DNA of 64,000 bases from Coleophoma eucalyptorum (GCA_026120035.1 JALRME010000055.1:1-64000); one strand, 5' to 3'. Positions 23,017 to 34,060 are shown, counted from the first letter of the stretch. The notes: generated by a model not told the origin, from the sequence alone. Made by a program: numbers and translations.

Positions 23017-23843
23017 AAGGTGATATTCCCAACCTGGAAAGCAAATGTGACAAAGAAGATAAATGTTATAGCTCTGGGGACTGCAACTATAGCTCGTGAC
23101 GTGGCCGTGATTTGCGTCGATGCCTTGCGCAGCAACGATCGTAGCGTATGCGTTGGCGTAGATGGAGGCCATCGAGTCAAGGTGTAATTCAAGCGTTTTC
23201 TTATCGTCTTGAATAATATAAATACTATCAACCCACAAATATCTCTTGCCAGGCTGATGACATCCTTAATGGCCCTAGGAAGAGAGGAAACATATGCAGG
23301 AAGACCCAAGGCGCCGTGCTGTTGGAATTCGTTCAGGTTACTTGTTGACAGCTTGAGAGCCTGTGTTCGACCCCATACGTAGCTTAGTGCTAGATATAGC
23401 ATAGCATGTGTCGCTGGGATAATGCACATCAATGCGGTGTCGATCAGCCGCCAGGAAGGCCGTGCTCTTAGCAGCGAGCTGCCTCTAGGGGAGTGATTAT
23501 ATATCTCTCCATGATCTCTTTCGCATTGTAGCATTCGATCACGGAGTCTAGCAATATCTACCCACTGTCGATCAACTGGGAATGCGTACCCGTATGGTAT
23601 CGCGTCTTCATCGTGTCCTTCTATTAAACGTCCGAGATATTTGTTGAGAACTTCGTTTGTAGATCTCACGCTTATTTCAACAGTATTTATGAAGTATTCC
23701 AATACAATTACATCATCCCATGGAACGTGGCTTTTTTTCTCATCCTGGGAGCAAAAGATGGGACGACAACGGTCACAGCACCCCTTTGCGACGGCTGAAA
23801 ATTTCCCAAGGAGTTCCTCGCCTTGCGATGTAGTATCTGACAT
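22927..23843 (-). pseudogene. HET-domain protein pseudogene
   Basis: Convergent with, and overlapping the 3' end of, the HET gene on the plus strand. It starts MSDTTSQGEELLGKFSAVAK at 23843 and reaches LYLALSYVWGRTQALKLSTS, SSLPRAIKDVISLARDI. The frame then changes near 23240 to LWVDSIYIIQDDKKTLELHL and MASIYANAYATIVAAQGIDA. The missing residues between LARDI and LWVDS show a small deletion plus frameshift inside the HET domain. After DANHGH the sequence is no longer HET-like, so the C-terminal part is also lost. A Tc1-type transposon lies 28 bp upstream of the start codon. Confidence 0.8.
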
Positions 23844-23871
23844 TATCCGCCGGAGCTTTTCACATATATTA

Positions 23872-25219
23872 CAGTCGGCGCTAAAAAGTCTCCGCGTGTT
23901 TCGCGAATTTCGCGTTCCGACGCGTCTTCTAATTCTAACACCTGATTCCTACATCCACATAATGCCTACACCACGACGTCCTCTAGGTGTAATAGACTCA
24001 AATATTACGAAGAATAAGGAGCTAAGTGCTTACGAGCGAGGCAAAATAGTAGCAGCAGCTCAATTTAGTTTTACGACGCCTGAGATCCAGAAGGTACTAA
24101 AGCACCCGGAATCTACGATCCGATACACCTTACAACTTAAGTCAGAACGTAATGAAGGATTATCTAAACCTCGATCCGGCCGGCCAAAATGCTATACAGA
24201 GCGTGATGAACGAGCTATTCTACGATATATTCGATTAAATCCAAAGAATTCGTACGAGGACGTCCGGAAAGACTGTGGAGTTACATTTTCGAATACTATC
24301 CTTAAGTCGATTTTACGAAAGCATGGAATAGCCAATTGGCGAGCTAGAAAGCGACCACACCTTACACCTGAAGTAGCAGCTAAGAGGTTAGCATGGTGTA
24401 AAGCTAGGAAGGATTGGGGCTGGGCTGACTTCTTTAAGCTGATCTGGAGCGACGAATGTTCTTGTGAGCGTGGAGCCGGCTCTAAGCAAGAATGGTGTTT
24501 TCGTACAAGTATAGAAAAATGGCTACCACAAATGGTCCAAACCTATAAGAAAGGAAAGGATATCTCTGTTATGGTTTGGGCTGCATTCTGTATACGAAAT
24601 GGACAGCTCTGTCGCTCAGATCTATATATTATGGACCGCGATTTCGAGGCAAAGAAACATGGGTATTCGGCTTGGTCCTACCTTGAAGTTTTGAAGGATC
24701 AAATGCCTAGAATTTGGGAACCTGGCCTTGTATTTATGCATGATAATGCCCCAATCCATGGTGCAAATACCGTACGAAAATGGCTTCAGGAAATGGGTAT
24801 TCCAGTGACTGATTGGCCACCTTATTCGCCTGATTTAAACCCTATAGAACACCTCTGGTGGCACCTAAAGGCAAAGGTCAAGGAGTTACATCCAGAGCTC
24901 GACAAAATGGGGAAATCTGAAGAGACCATTTCTGCGTTAGAACGAGCTTTAATTGAAGCCTGGCAGGCAATTTCTAACGAAATATTCATGAATTGCCTTA
25001 AGAGTATGGAGAAGAGGCGTGACGCAGTAATTGCAGCAAATGGATGGCATACTAAGTACTAGGATCACTAGTTTTTTCAGGGATACTAGAACAGGTATTT
25101 TTAATCCTACGTAGGAAATCTTAGCTTGTTTTATCTATTGGTTGTGTTGTTATGTAAAGAATACGAATAAGTGATAGTAGAAAAAGAGGTGGCACGCGGA
25201 GACTTTTCGGCTAGTACTG
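23872..25219 (+). mobile_element. complete Tc1/mariner-type transposon
   Basis: A 1348-bp element between TA dinucleotides (23870-23871 and 25220-25221). The terminal inverted repeats are about 28 bp. The left end starts CAGTCGGCGCTAAAAAGTCT; the right end, reversed, starts CAGTACTAGCCGAAAAGTCT; both continue CCGCGTG. CAGT termini and TA target are classic for Tc1-like elements. The single transposase ORF is intact. No other copy is in the window. Matching ends and an open ORF suggest recent arrival compared with the decayed repeats around it. Confidence 0.92.
23962..25062 (+). CDS. Tc1-like transposase (DDE)
   Basis: A 366-residue protein from the ATG at 23962 (MPTPRRPLGVIDSNITKNKE). The open frame extends upstream to 23641 across the transposon end, but the start inside the element is preferred. 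Residues 25-110 form two HTH units (LSAYERGKIVAAAQFSFTTP; RSGRPKCYTERDERAILRYI), the paired-like DNA-binding domain with a GRPK hook. The catalytic triad is visible as LIWSDECS (first Asp), FMHDNAPIHG (second Asp) and PDLNPIEHLWW (Glu), giving the Tc1-family spacing. The final residues are WHTKY. It should cut at the element ends and insert at TA. No frameshift or stop is present. Confidence 0.93.
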   Translation: MPTPRRPLGVIDSNITKNKELSAYERGKIVAAAQFSFTTPEIQKVLKHPESTIRYTLQLKSERNEGLSKPRSGRPKCYTERDERAILRYIRLNPKNSYEDVRKDCGVTFSNTILKSILRKHGIANWRARKRPHLTPEVAAKRLAWCKARKDWGWADFFKLIWSDECSCERGAGSKQEWCFRTSIEKWLPQMVQTYKKGKDISVMVWAAFCIRNGQLCRSDLYIMDRDFEAKKHGYSAWSYLEVLKDQMPRIWEPGLVFMHDNAPIHGANTVRKWLQEMGIPVTDWPPYSPDLNPIEHLWWHLKAKVKELHPELDKMGKSEETISALERALIEAWQAISNEIFMNCLKSMEKRRDAVIAANGWHTKY

Positions 25220-25221
25220 TA

Positions 25222-26039
25222 TATCGAACGGAATTCGACTAAAGCATCTATAAGTTAGCCTTCCAAAGCTTTCTAGGTGTGTTTCCCAATGAGCATATGA
25301 CCTTGCTGAGGCTGAAACCAGTAGGCAGATTGAAGCTCTTCAGAAATCTTGCCAAATACCTCTGTTTGAGGGCCCAAAATCTCGTAAGTTTATCCATATC
25401 AGTCCTGTAGCTGTACCTCAGCCTAATCGGAGTCGACTATGCCAAACATTTCTAGGCATGGTATGGCAATGTTTGCCTAGGACGATTGAGTGGGTTTCAC
25501 GCCCCGCAGGCATTCAGCGACACCATTGACGCAAGGCTACAAGTACCTTTCATCTGATTCAGTACAATTGCCAGTCTCATTCTTATTGATGGAACCACGG
25601 TAGTGTTCGAGGGACTGTGAAGATGTTTCTGAGGCTCTATTAATGTTCTTGCCTCAAGTCACAGGCCATATGACCATATTATCCCGCCGTCGCGATGGTG
25701 ATGTAGAAGGAGACGAGTGACGGCGCTCCAGTGCCCAGGCACCAGCGTGCTTGCTCTCTGCCGATAGAATATTCGACAAACCTGCTCTTACGCCATACAC
25801 GTGACTGCGCCTGAGACCCTGGCTAAGTAAAACATAGCGAGCCCGGGCGTGAACATAGTCAATTTTATCTCGGCTAATGTAGATTACTAAGCACTAGAAT
25901 ACCTGGACCCTCTCATCGCACTGGCGTAACTCTCGGACTGTATTCTTTTTCTCTCTGAATGTCTTTAAAATTTAGAGCCATATTATTTCGTGATTAGACC
26001 TGTCCTCAAGTGCTCCGAATTTTGAAAAGACTTGAATAG
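25222..26039. other. gene-poor stretch
   Basis: No supported gene. About 25300-25500 reads AEAETSRQIEALQKSCQIPL and GPKSRKFIHISPVAVPQ on the plus strand, a plausible exon relic of an unidentified protein, without start or splice sites. Confidence 0.35.
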
Positions 26040-26276
26040 TCGCGATTAAACAGGGGGGTATAGCAAAAGCGGTGGTCAATGGCGTGATTGAAATGATTAA
26101 TAGTATAATTAGCTGTACTCGTTTTCTTATTGCTAAGTGGCCACTATAGAGAGCAATAGTTAGAGAAAGTAATATATAAATAATAACTTTATAGACTGGC
26201 TAAGAAAAAAGTTGTGATTCCAAAACGATAGATTCGTCTCGTGATACAGTGCGTCTCGGGACGCAGGGACGGACGT
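26040..26276 (-). mobile_element. pogo-type MITE end, TIR variant 2
   Basis: Ends ...CGTCTCGTGATACAGTGCGT, CTCGGGACGCAGGGACGGACGT at 26276 with TA at 26277-26278. The 26196-26230 segment is the reverse of 53115-53155. Further left, ACAGGGGGGTATAGCAAAAG and TAGAGAGCAATAGTTAGAG match, reversed, the inner part of the variant 1 element at 57572 and the fragment at 18128. Variants 1 and 2 therefore share internal sequence. Confidence 0.6.
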
Positions 26277-26419
26277 TATGTTAAAACGCATTGATTTCAT
26301 TATGATTTTATCTCGGATAATTCAAATCCCTCTAAATTAGTGGAACTAGCTATGTCTAAAATCTAGTAAGTTACTTAATGATTTTATAGAAATTACTAGC
26401 TGATTCAAGATTCTGAAAT

Positions 26420-26992
26420 TTAGAACCATTTTTAAGATATCCGAAGTAATGAGAGCTTGATGGTAGGTCTAGAGTGGAGGGGCTTTTTGGTATAAATAAA
26501 AACCATTTGTAAACCAGCTGCGTGTGCGACGGTATAAATAAAATTATGTTAAAAATGGTATTTGAGATATTCAGGAATAGGTATAGAATACAAATTATAC
26601 ACAGTTATTGAAGATTTCGATGTGTGTACAGGTTTTGTTGAAATATTTAAAGTCAAAGTACCAAGTGTTGGAACATCGTTACACCATATGCATGTGTTGA
26701 TATTGCTATACCACCTGCATGTGCATACATTTGGAATATAGGTACACCACATGCATGTGCCTGTGTGTGCTCGGATGCAACACCAAGTTATGGATGTATT
26801 ACAACGCAGGTTGAATCGATACCCAACAGATGTAATTATAAAACCTCCACCGCACTCGTGTAGAAGAATCATGTATAATTTTACCTGACGATTTTGGCCT
26901 GTCTTTTAAATTACAGTTGAAATAAGAGGTATACCAACACTAAGGTTTTTTTCGGCACAGTGGGTTTTTCGCTACACAGGGATAGACGGTAG
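26420..26992 (-). mobile_element. pogo-type MITE variant 1, split by an LTR insertion
   Basis: Positions 26420-26665 (ACCATTTTTAAGATATCCGA ... AAGTCAAAGTACCAAG) and 26940-26992 (CTAAGGTTTTTTTCGGCACA ... GATAGACG) are one element, homologous to 57910-58203. A family B LTR interrupts them. The outermost TIR bases have decayed: CGGTAG stands where CGTTA is expected. The left half beyond 26420 is missing. Confidence 0.7.
26666..26939 (+). repeat. solo LTR, family B, nested in a MITE
   Basis: Runs TGTTGGAACATCGTTACACC ... GAGGTATACCAACA. The flanks are CCAAG on the left and CTAAG on the right, a 5-bp target duplication with one change. The undisturbed element at 58140-58160 reads ACTAAGG at the same site, which confirms the insertion point. 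It carries three subrepeats of the ATGCATGTG-containing U3 unit. Confidence 0.85.
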
Positions 26993-27230
26993 ATTCGTAG
27001 GGTTTTCAGGCCAGGACTCTACCTACAGTGCTTTGCGGAAGTCGTCAATGATGTCTTTGATTCCGTAATTGAATTCAGAAGGAACGAGAGGGTGACCTTG
27101 AAATTAATAAGTACTATCTCTAAATTTCACGATCTACAATAAATTATCTCAAAGCCCAACCAGAGTTTCAAGCTAACTATTTCCAAAGAAAATCTAATTA
27201 CAGAAACTCTCTTACAAAGAAATCGTCGTC
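26993..27230. other. 3' flank of the cupredoxin gene
   Basis: No coding region or repeat is recognised between the nested MITE and the stop codon of the cupredoxin gene. Confidence 0.3.
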
Positions 27231-28184
27231 TTATGGTAGAATAGAAAGCGCATTATCAATGGCATTTATGCCGATGCTCGACACATTTCCAATTACCCCC
27301 AGTATATTACTCAAAATTGCCAATGCCTGTCCCTGAACCTTAGCCCTTTTCAAAAATTGGCTGAAATGGTCTCCTGGATTAATTGCAAATACCATGCCTT
27401 CACCGCAGTGGCTTGGCGGACCTGGTTGTTTACTGCAAAATTATCAATACCAGTCTAGAGTGATTCCACAGATGACCTACCAATAAAACCAAAGTGGCGT
27501 TGATACGTTGACTTCGAAATCAATAAGAAATTTCCCACTGATGTTAAGGGGATTGAATTGATTCAGCATAGTATCAAAGTCTCCATTGTAGGTACACGGT
27601 GATGCCATATCTGATTGTGTCACTGAATGGTTTCGCCCAAGGAAGTTAAAACGAACAGTGTCACCAATAGATGCATTCAATTGACTAGGATCAAAAACAT
27701 AGCCTTCGCCGGCTCCTACATCTACTAAATGGGTGGCTCTTGGCTGTGTGACTGCTGTCGAATTCGATGGAGTTGTAGATGCTGATGTTGTTGATGTTGC
27801 GGCTATTGTGTCCCTGCTGGTTGCGCTCGCATCTGACGAAATAGCTGTCATTGTCTGGCTATCGATTACCTCTACCACGACTACGACAAATGAAATGCTG
27901 ATCACTTGTACTCCTTCGAAGATGACTTTGGTGGCCTCATGGCTCCCGGATCCTGTTGGAAAAACCCACACAGTTGATGAGGCATCGTTATAATCGTAAG
28001 AAGTTACAAGCCCGCCGCCAGTGGTAGCCCATCCTGTCTTCAAAGGAGAAGTAGATGGCAGAGCTGTAGACGTGGTTCTGGTCACAGAAACAAGTGAGGG
28101 ATCGAAACAAATCAATGGGTCGAAAGGGTTGATAGCGGCAGCAAAACAGACTCCAGCTAATGCTGGGAACGTAAGGAGCTTCAT
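27231..28184 (-). CDS. secreted Ser/Thr-rich cupredoxin-domain protein
   Basis: Exon 1 is 27481-28184 and exon 2 is 27231-27432. The 48-nt intron starts GTAGGTCATC and ends ATTTTGCAG. Together they code 301 residues. The start MKLLTFPALAGVCFAAAINP is a signal peptide; a longer frame from a TTG is not used. A low-complexity Ser/Thr region spans residues about 110-150. The cupredoxin fold covers about 150-250: VDVGAGEGYVFDPSQLNASI, GRNHSV (first Cu His), then across the splice WFYC-KQPGPPSHCGEGM, giving Cys, His and Met ligands of a type 1 copper site. Splicing restores the Cys codon, which strongly supports the model. Proteins of this family are extracellular and often called extracellular serine-rich proteins; their role is uncertain. 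It is divergent from the ferritin-like gene, with 390 bp between starts. Confidence 0.92.
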
Positions 28185-28574
28185 AAGCTGCAATGAATAG
28201 GTTAGCGGAATATCGAAATAGAATATATGTGGCTCGAATACTGCTTTCAGCCAAACATAAAAGAAATAATGGGTCTTTATATATTTTATGATGTGAGGGC
28301 GTGGCTATACTTAGACTAACTTAGGTCCAAAAGTTGTTTTTAGATACTGTAGCGTAGCATAATAAAATGCGTTGAACTAATAACTTAATTGATGACTGGA
28401 TAAAAATGGTTTTTAATTGTGCTAATAATATCATTCTACCCAAAATAGCAGTTATAGAACTCAAGAATATTTCAGCGAGGTCTTAATGTGAGCCTACAAA
28501 TACCGTGGATGTCTAGTTTTGATGGAAAACACTTAATATTCTACATCCAAATAACTTAACAATAATCTCTAAGC
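28185..28574. promoter_or_regulatory. shared divergent promoter region
   Basis: The 390 bp between the two start codons serve both secreted-protein genes. On the cupredoxin side an AT-rich TATATATTTTATGATG-like stretch lies at about 28277-28292. On the ferritin-like side AACTTAACAATAATCTCTAAGC directly precedes the ATG. No defined transcription-factor site can be named with confidence. Co-regulation is inference from arrangement only. Confidence 0.4.
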
Positions 28575-29567
28575 ATGCTACTACATCCAATCTTCCTCCT
28601 CAGTGCTACTGCAGTTTTGGCAGCCCCAACTTGCACTAGTGTATCAGGAGGTAATAGCACTGTAACGCTATATTTATCTCCTAGTACTATTGCAGGACTA
28701 CAGTTAGCTCTTTACCTCGAGAATCTCGAAGTTAACCTTTTTCAGTCAGCATCTGCCAATATCACTAGTGGTGATATTGCGGAGGGTATATCAAATGCAA
28801 CTCTTGATGCTATCAGGGAAGCAACACTGGTATGTCGCATTATTGTCTCATTGAAATATATAGTAACATGATTTTAGCAAGAGCAAGTGCACCAGACTAC
28901 ACTCAAAAATATCCTTCTAGCTGCTGGAGCCACTGTTATACCTGAGTGCCAATACCTTTTCCCTTCTAGAAGTACAAGTGAATTTCTATCACTTGGAAGG
29001 TCTCTAAGCTCTGTTGGCGTAGGCGCTATTCTCGCACTTGCGGAAACTGTTGCTACCCTTGATTCAAACTTAGTATCTGGTATCGCCAGTATTGCAGCCA
29101 CAGAAGCAAGACACGACGCGTTCCTCAACATGGCAAATGGACAGCTTCCTAATCCTGCTCCATTCGACACACCGATATCATCAGCTTGGGCATACAATCT
29201 TGCTCTCGAGTTTGTTATTCCCGCATCTTGTCCAATAGAGCTACCAATCCCTATTCTCCCGATACTAACCACACAATCTACCATACAGAGCAACCAGACT
29301 AGCATGACATTCTCATGGGACCCAACTCAGAAGCCTGTAATCCAAGAGACAGGAAAAGACCTCTTTATAAGCTGGGTGAATCAACTTGGGTCACCCGTAT
29401 ATACGCCCTTGACATCTATCAGCAATAGTACTGGCACAGCCACGATACCACCTGGCTTAAAAGGTGTTGTTTATACTGCTCTAACCACTCAGAATACCCT
29501 CGTGTCAATTGATGATCTTACTGGGGCTACTCTAGCCGGCCCTGCGATCGTCCTTGTAGACCAGTAG
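28575..29567 (+). CDS. secreted ferritin-like domain protein (RDS1-like)
   Basis: Exon 1 is 28575-28829, exon 2 is 28878-29567, with a 48-nt intron (GTATGTCGC ... GATTTTAG). It gives 314 residues. MLLHPIFLLSATAVLAAPTC is a signal peptide. The four-helix ferritin-like part covers about 30-190: LSPSTIAGLQLALYLENLEV (Glu-rich first helix), GISNATLDAIREATL, SVGVGAILALAETVATLDSN, SGIASIAATEARHDAFLNMA (E-x2-R-H, the conserved second metal-type motif). The C-terminal 100 residues are beta-rich (TFSWDPTQ, GVVYTALTTQNTLVSIDDLT), usual for the Rds1/ferritin-like extracellular family. Whether it binds iron is unproven. It is paired head-to-head with the cupredoxin gene. Confidence 0.88.
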
Positions 29568-30382
29568 CAAGTTCTACCACGAGCTATTGCTTTGAATCTG
29601 TCATGCCTATAGCAGTAGATTAGAGCTTTGAGTATTGCAAACCTGTATGAAAAAGGTAGAAAATGTGGTCACTTAAATGTGGAGCAGAGCGTTCCGAGCC
29701 TGGATCAGGAGAGTGAGGTTATATGCCTTGTAGACCAGTCATCAAGTAATGTTGGCTGCTATGTGATTATAAGACGAATAGTTGAGTCTGTTTTAAATTT
29801 TATGTGGTTGCGTAGAAAGTCTCCTTTGAACTGTTATGTTTTTTCAAATATTTCCATATAATGTTATTAGACGGCCACATGAATTATATAGTTTATACAA
29901 ATAAAGCACAAGTGTCACTTAAAAAGCCCCTAATATCTTAACTTAATCAGCATTTTGATTAGTATGTATAATGAAATTGTGATGGCCTCCTTCAACGAAC
30001 AGTGGTCAAGAAAATTAACTTAGACCCGAAGATGGACTGTAGACTTAATGGCAACCTCCTAAAGCCACTATCAAATGTTGGTGATGGCGAACTACGAGGA
30101 TATCGTCGTATATTGACTACACTAACTTGTTGTTGATGACATGCCTGGAATGCTGACCTTTTTACAAGTCAGCTTGAACTTACACGCCTGAAAATGCTGA
30201 CTCCAAAGTTCCCAAATTGCATTGAAAATAGGAATAGTTATACCACAATAAACTCAAGTACCTCGAAGCAGTCAGAAAAGATTTACAGCAGATAAGAAGC
30301 TATATCAATCACTAGGAAAGGGCCATCTCACGTTTATTATCTGGATGATTTTGTTTTCAACTTGCCTGTCAGTCACTTAATT
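29568..30382. other. gene-poor stretch
   Basis: No supported gene. Around 30150-30200 an imperfect inverted repeat occurs (GCTGACCTTTTTACAAGTCAGC), similar in style to those at 11026 and 36413. It may be a small decayed foldback element. Confidence 0.35.
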
Positions 30383-30788
30383 ATGACCTCTGTTGATGAT
30401 ATTTCTATGTTTGATTCTAGTTTTGCCCTCCAACCGGCAAGTAATCAACATGATCTCGATAATAATGTAGATTGCTCGTTTGCTTTTGACCCTATCAACG
30501 CAACCGAATGCAGCCATCGTAGGCTACAAGAAGTACTTCAACAACGTGGAAATCCAATGACCACAATGTCAAATATTTCAAAAGTTCACACCGAACAGAC
30601 CCAAGCCTCAATTGCAGCGAACCATGATAACGAAATTAAGAGACTAAACAGGTATGCAGTCGTGCTTCAATTAATTAGGTACTGATCAGACCAGAGGCTT
30701 TATGGAATTGAAGAAAGAGGTGGAGAAGCTTCATGAGATGTTTGCATCACTGGTCAATACTGCTGTAAAGCAGGGTGTTGCTATGTGA
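30383..30788 (+). CDS. hypothetical protein with coiled-coil end
   Basis: Exon 1 (30383-30651) codes MTSVDDISMFDSSFALQPAS ... NDNEIK-like helix. The intron GTATGC...GACCAG (30652-30694, 43 nt) joins in phase to exon 2 (30695-30788), RGFMELKKEVEKLHEMFASL, ending VKQGVAM. The total is about 120 residues. The second half is a short coiled coil. A further plus-strand frame at about 30814-30942 (LFLIEASKQMINDMSLDKSE) looks like the same helical protein, but the joining intron would be only 25 nt, so the true 3' end is uncertain or mutated. No family recognised. Confidence 0.4.
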
Positions 30789-31124
30789 GTCGGTTCCTAC
30801 TGCAAATAGACTCTTTCTCATTGAAGCTAGTAAGCAAATGATAAACGATATGTCCCTAGATAAGTCCGAAAGCTTTTCCAAAGGCTTCAAGGAGGAGTTG
30901 CATAAGCTGCCCATGAATCTAAAGGGTAGGGCTTCAAACTAACAGAATTTCACATCGTCTCACGTAACACATTGGATTTTTTTGGCATTTGATGGCGGTA
31001 GAGAGGGCAACAGACATAGTATTGATGAACCTAAGAAATTTAGAATTCTTGCAGGATGGGGCAAAGAGAATGTGATATTATTGTTAATTGTTAGTTCACC
31101 TAATTATAACTGTACAATACTGAG

Positions 31125-31190
31125 GTCAAAATGTAGATGATCCTTTTGAGCGTGGCAGCGGAGGAGGGTATCAATACCCTCCTGCGTTTG
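31125..31190 (-). repeat. degenerate family B LTR fragment
   Basis: Contains GGTCAAAATGTAGATGATCC and GGAGGAGGGTATCAATACCC, reverse counterpart of the fragment at 7676. Only the middle of the LTR is preserved. Confidence 0.4.
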
Positions 31191-31289
31191 TAGCATCACA
31201 TGATTACAAACAGGTGTAAAAACGAGTGTACAAACGAAACCTAATAACGATATTCATATCTAATCTTGTAGATTTGCAAAGGAGAGACT

Positions 31290-31351
31290 TGGGATACTGA
31301 AACCGTAGATTCGTCTCGCGATGGGGTGTCTCTCGACACAGGGATGGACGT
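31290..31351 (-). mobile_element. pogo-type MITE end, TIR variant 2
   Basis: AGATTCGTCTCGCGATGGGG, then CGACACAGGGATGGACGT ending at 31351, with TA at 31352-31353. The layout is the same as 26230-26276, with more changes. The opposite end is not found. Confidence 0.55.
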
Positions 31352-31353
31352 TA

Positions 31354-34060
31354 CTCACGCCTCTAACCTTATAACGGAATCTTCGATTCCAACGTAATGC
31401 AAAGTCGCAGAAGTATTGAAAATGGTCCCTGCCAGCATCTTCGGTTGAGCATTTGGGGAGACAAATCCGAACGACTTACGAAATGAAACTCAGTCTGCGA
31501 GTGAGCTTGGTTAGAAACAGATGAATGAAACTGTGTTGAAAGTGACGTCACGATTGGTCATTTTTGGGTTAGGACGAGTCAAGTACTCGTGAACTACAAA
31601 CGAAGCTGGAACCATTGAAGCAACCCCTGTTCAAGAAACCAAGTTACGTTTATGATGTAAATACGAAGTACTTCTCACAACTTCTCAATGCGGCTCCCCG
31701 AGACACATGATCTCAACATAGGAAGTTCCTGTCAGCAGGTGATGACGAAAAATAGTAGTGGGGTCCATAGTATAAAAATATGATAATTGGTTCGTGGTGG
31801 GTAATAAAGGTGGGCCAACCTTGAAATGGTTAAAGTAAAGTGTTGAATTGTGAAGCCGATTTCGTTATTAACCACGCATTACGCACCATGCATACAAGTA
31901 GTCATCATATGTAATTCATATAGCCTCGAGTCCTATTTGAGACTGTCCAACATTAGGGCAAGCAGTGACTCACACTTCTCAATTCAATGATGTACAAAGT
32001 CATCTCACTCGTATCGTTCGCAGAAGTTACGAGTGACTTTGTGGGTCAAAGTTTTGCCCGATGTGGGGCGGAAGCTAATAAGAACTTCCCTGGTGACATG
32101 TTCTACGATAAGGTGGGGTAACCTTCCTTGGAAGCTGTTTAGCGTTTGTATCCCACAATGACCTGAATTTATGGTTGATATAAGTTAGTATACTGCAACT
32201 GCTGGGGTATAAGATCGATGATGGAAGGCTGATGATCCTTGCACGATTGATTTAACCTGAGAGTGTGGAGGCGCGTTGGCCTTGTCAAGGATTTCTCGGG
32301 ATTTTCCTTTCTATATATCAAAAGCTTAACCATTAACTGCTCTCGGAGTTCTTCAAAACTAGGTGGTGCAGATGAACGTACTTCTAGAGAGAACAATGTT
32401 GATTTTATTTGAACATCGACCAAATCAGGCCATCTTTTAGTGAATCGCATCAGCGGAATATAGGCGATAAATTGCTCTATGTATCAAGTTAGGCTTGGAC
32501 AGAAAATAAGGCAGATCACACATTCTGAAGGCCCATAAATCTTTCAAATAAGAAGAAGCACTAAAGCTTCCAGTACAACTTTTTGTACATTGCTCAAGCT
32601 GTATTAACAATAGTTAATAATAATAGCTTGACTGTAGTAGTTACATGCTTTCACGATTCCATCCGGTAGATAATTTATCCAGGATTTTAAATTTTTCTAG
32701 TCAATTAATCGCTGGCTCTAAATATGCCATTCCACAGAATCAGATGACCGCGTGCATATTCATACGTTATGCTGTCACAACCATCAGTCTTCGACAAGTC
32801 TAGCGAGACAGTGAAAAACTACCTTCCTCAGCTGAAACAATTTTTACAAATTTAAGCTTTTAATCAAGTCGCAATTGCCTTCGCTCCTCCTTAATGGTTC
32901 CATAGAAGGAAAAACAACACAAAACAGTTCAAGAAGCGGAACTTGAAGGGATCTGTGACACTGGTACCACTAATTAGGCTTCTTTTTGAGAAAACCAAAC
33001 TCATGTGGCTTCAAGCATCTAGGGAAGAAGTAGTAACACAAAGATTGCAATGCGTTGTGAGTTCTATAGCAAGCTGTAGCATCGATTCCCAACCAATCTA
33101 CGATTTCGCGTCTTGGTGTTTTGGGTCTGTGCATGATCAATTCTAGCACTGGTGTATGCACTATCGGTATGTCAAAGCTTTTCATATCACTTGATCAGGC
33201 CGCTGCCAAGACGCCTGGTATGATTCCCCAGATAGCAACAATATCCTGAATGAAGTAGCGTTCGATTCTTTGTGGCTATCCTAGCCCAGCACGCTTATTT
33301 ATGCACCCGTGGTTAACACTTCCAGTAATAACTTAAGATGGTTATGGGATAGTCACAGCATGTCCCATCAAAGTAGAAGAAAGCAAAGAAGCAAGCTTTA
33401 CCGTTTTAGAATTCGTGTTTAGAGTTACTATACTAACTAACGCGTCACAGCAGCTAGAAGTGTGGCTGAACTTAACGCTGGTAATCATTAAATCCCAACT
33501 ACTTTGGGGAGCGTTGATTGTTGCTTTCAGAGGACGGACCTTTATTTTCAAATATTGTTAAAGATTTAAAGTTTGGCTCTTGCAAGGGTTTTGAGGCGCC
33601 AAGTTTTCACTGCCTCCATTGTAAGGCTATCTCTAGTGGGTGGGATGCTTATATTTTAGCCTAACTTATTTATCTTTGTCCACTTTCCTTTGAATTTCCA
33701 ATGACTTCAAGGTAGCTCATCTCAAGTTCTTTCTAGAGCGTATTCCCATAGGTGGCTGTCTCTGAGAGCCCATGATTACATAGCCTATTCCCGGTCTAGT
33801 TATATGAATCATAAGGCTTTGATGATCAACTACCATGTTGAACACTTTCAACCCGAAAATACCGCTGATAATTACAATCATAGATCAATATCCTTTCTAC
33901 CCAATTCTACGACTCACACTCGGGAGGGTCAATATGACGGGCTAAGATTTACTTGAGCTATAGCTTCCCTGGCAACTACATATAGGCAAAGGAACTTGGA
34001 AGGTATAGAAATATTGGCTCCTGTCTTTGGAATCAAGACCTAGCCGGTGAGATAATCTAT
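31354..34060. other. gene-poor stretch
   Basis: No gene, LTR or TIR that I can support. ORFs at 31369, 32169 (93 codons, minus), 32943, 32970 and 33342 overlap each other on opposite strands, lack motifs and are probably chance. The 32169-32450 frame (SFEELREQLMVKLLIYRKEN) is the most protein-like, but has no start context or splice partner. Confidence 0.4.
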
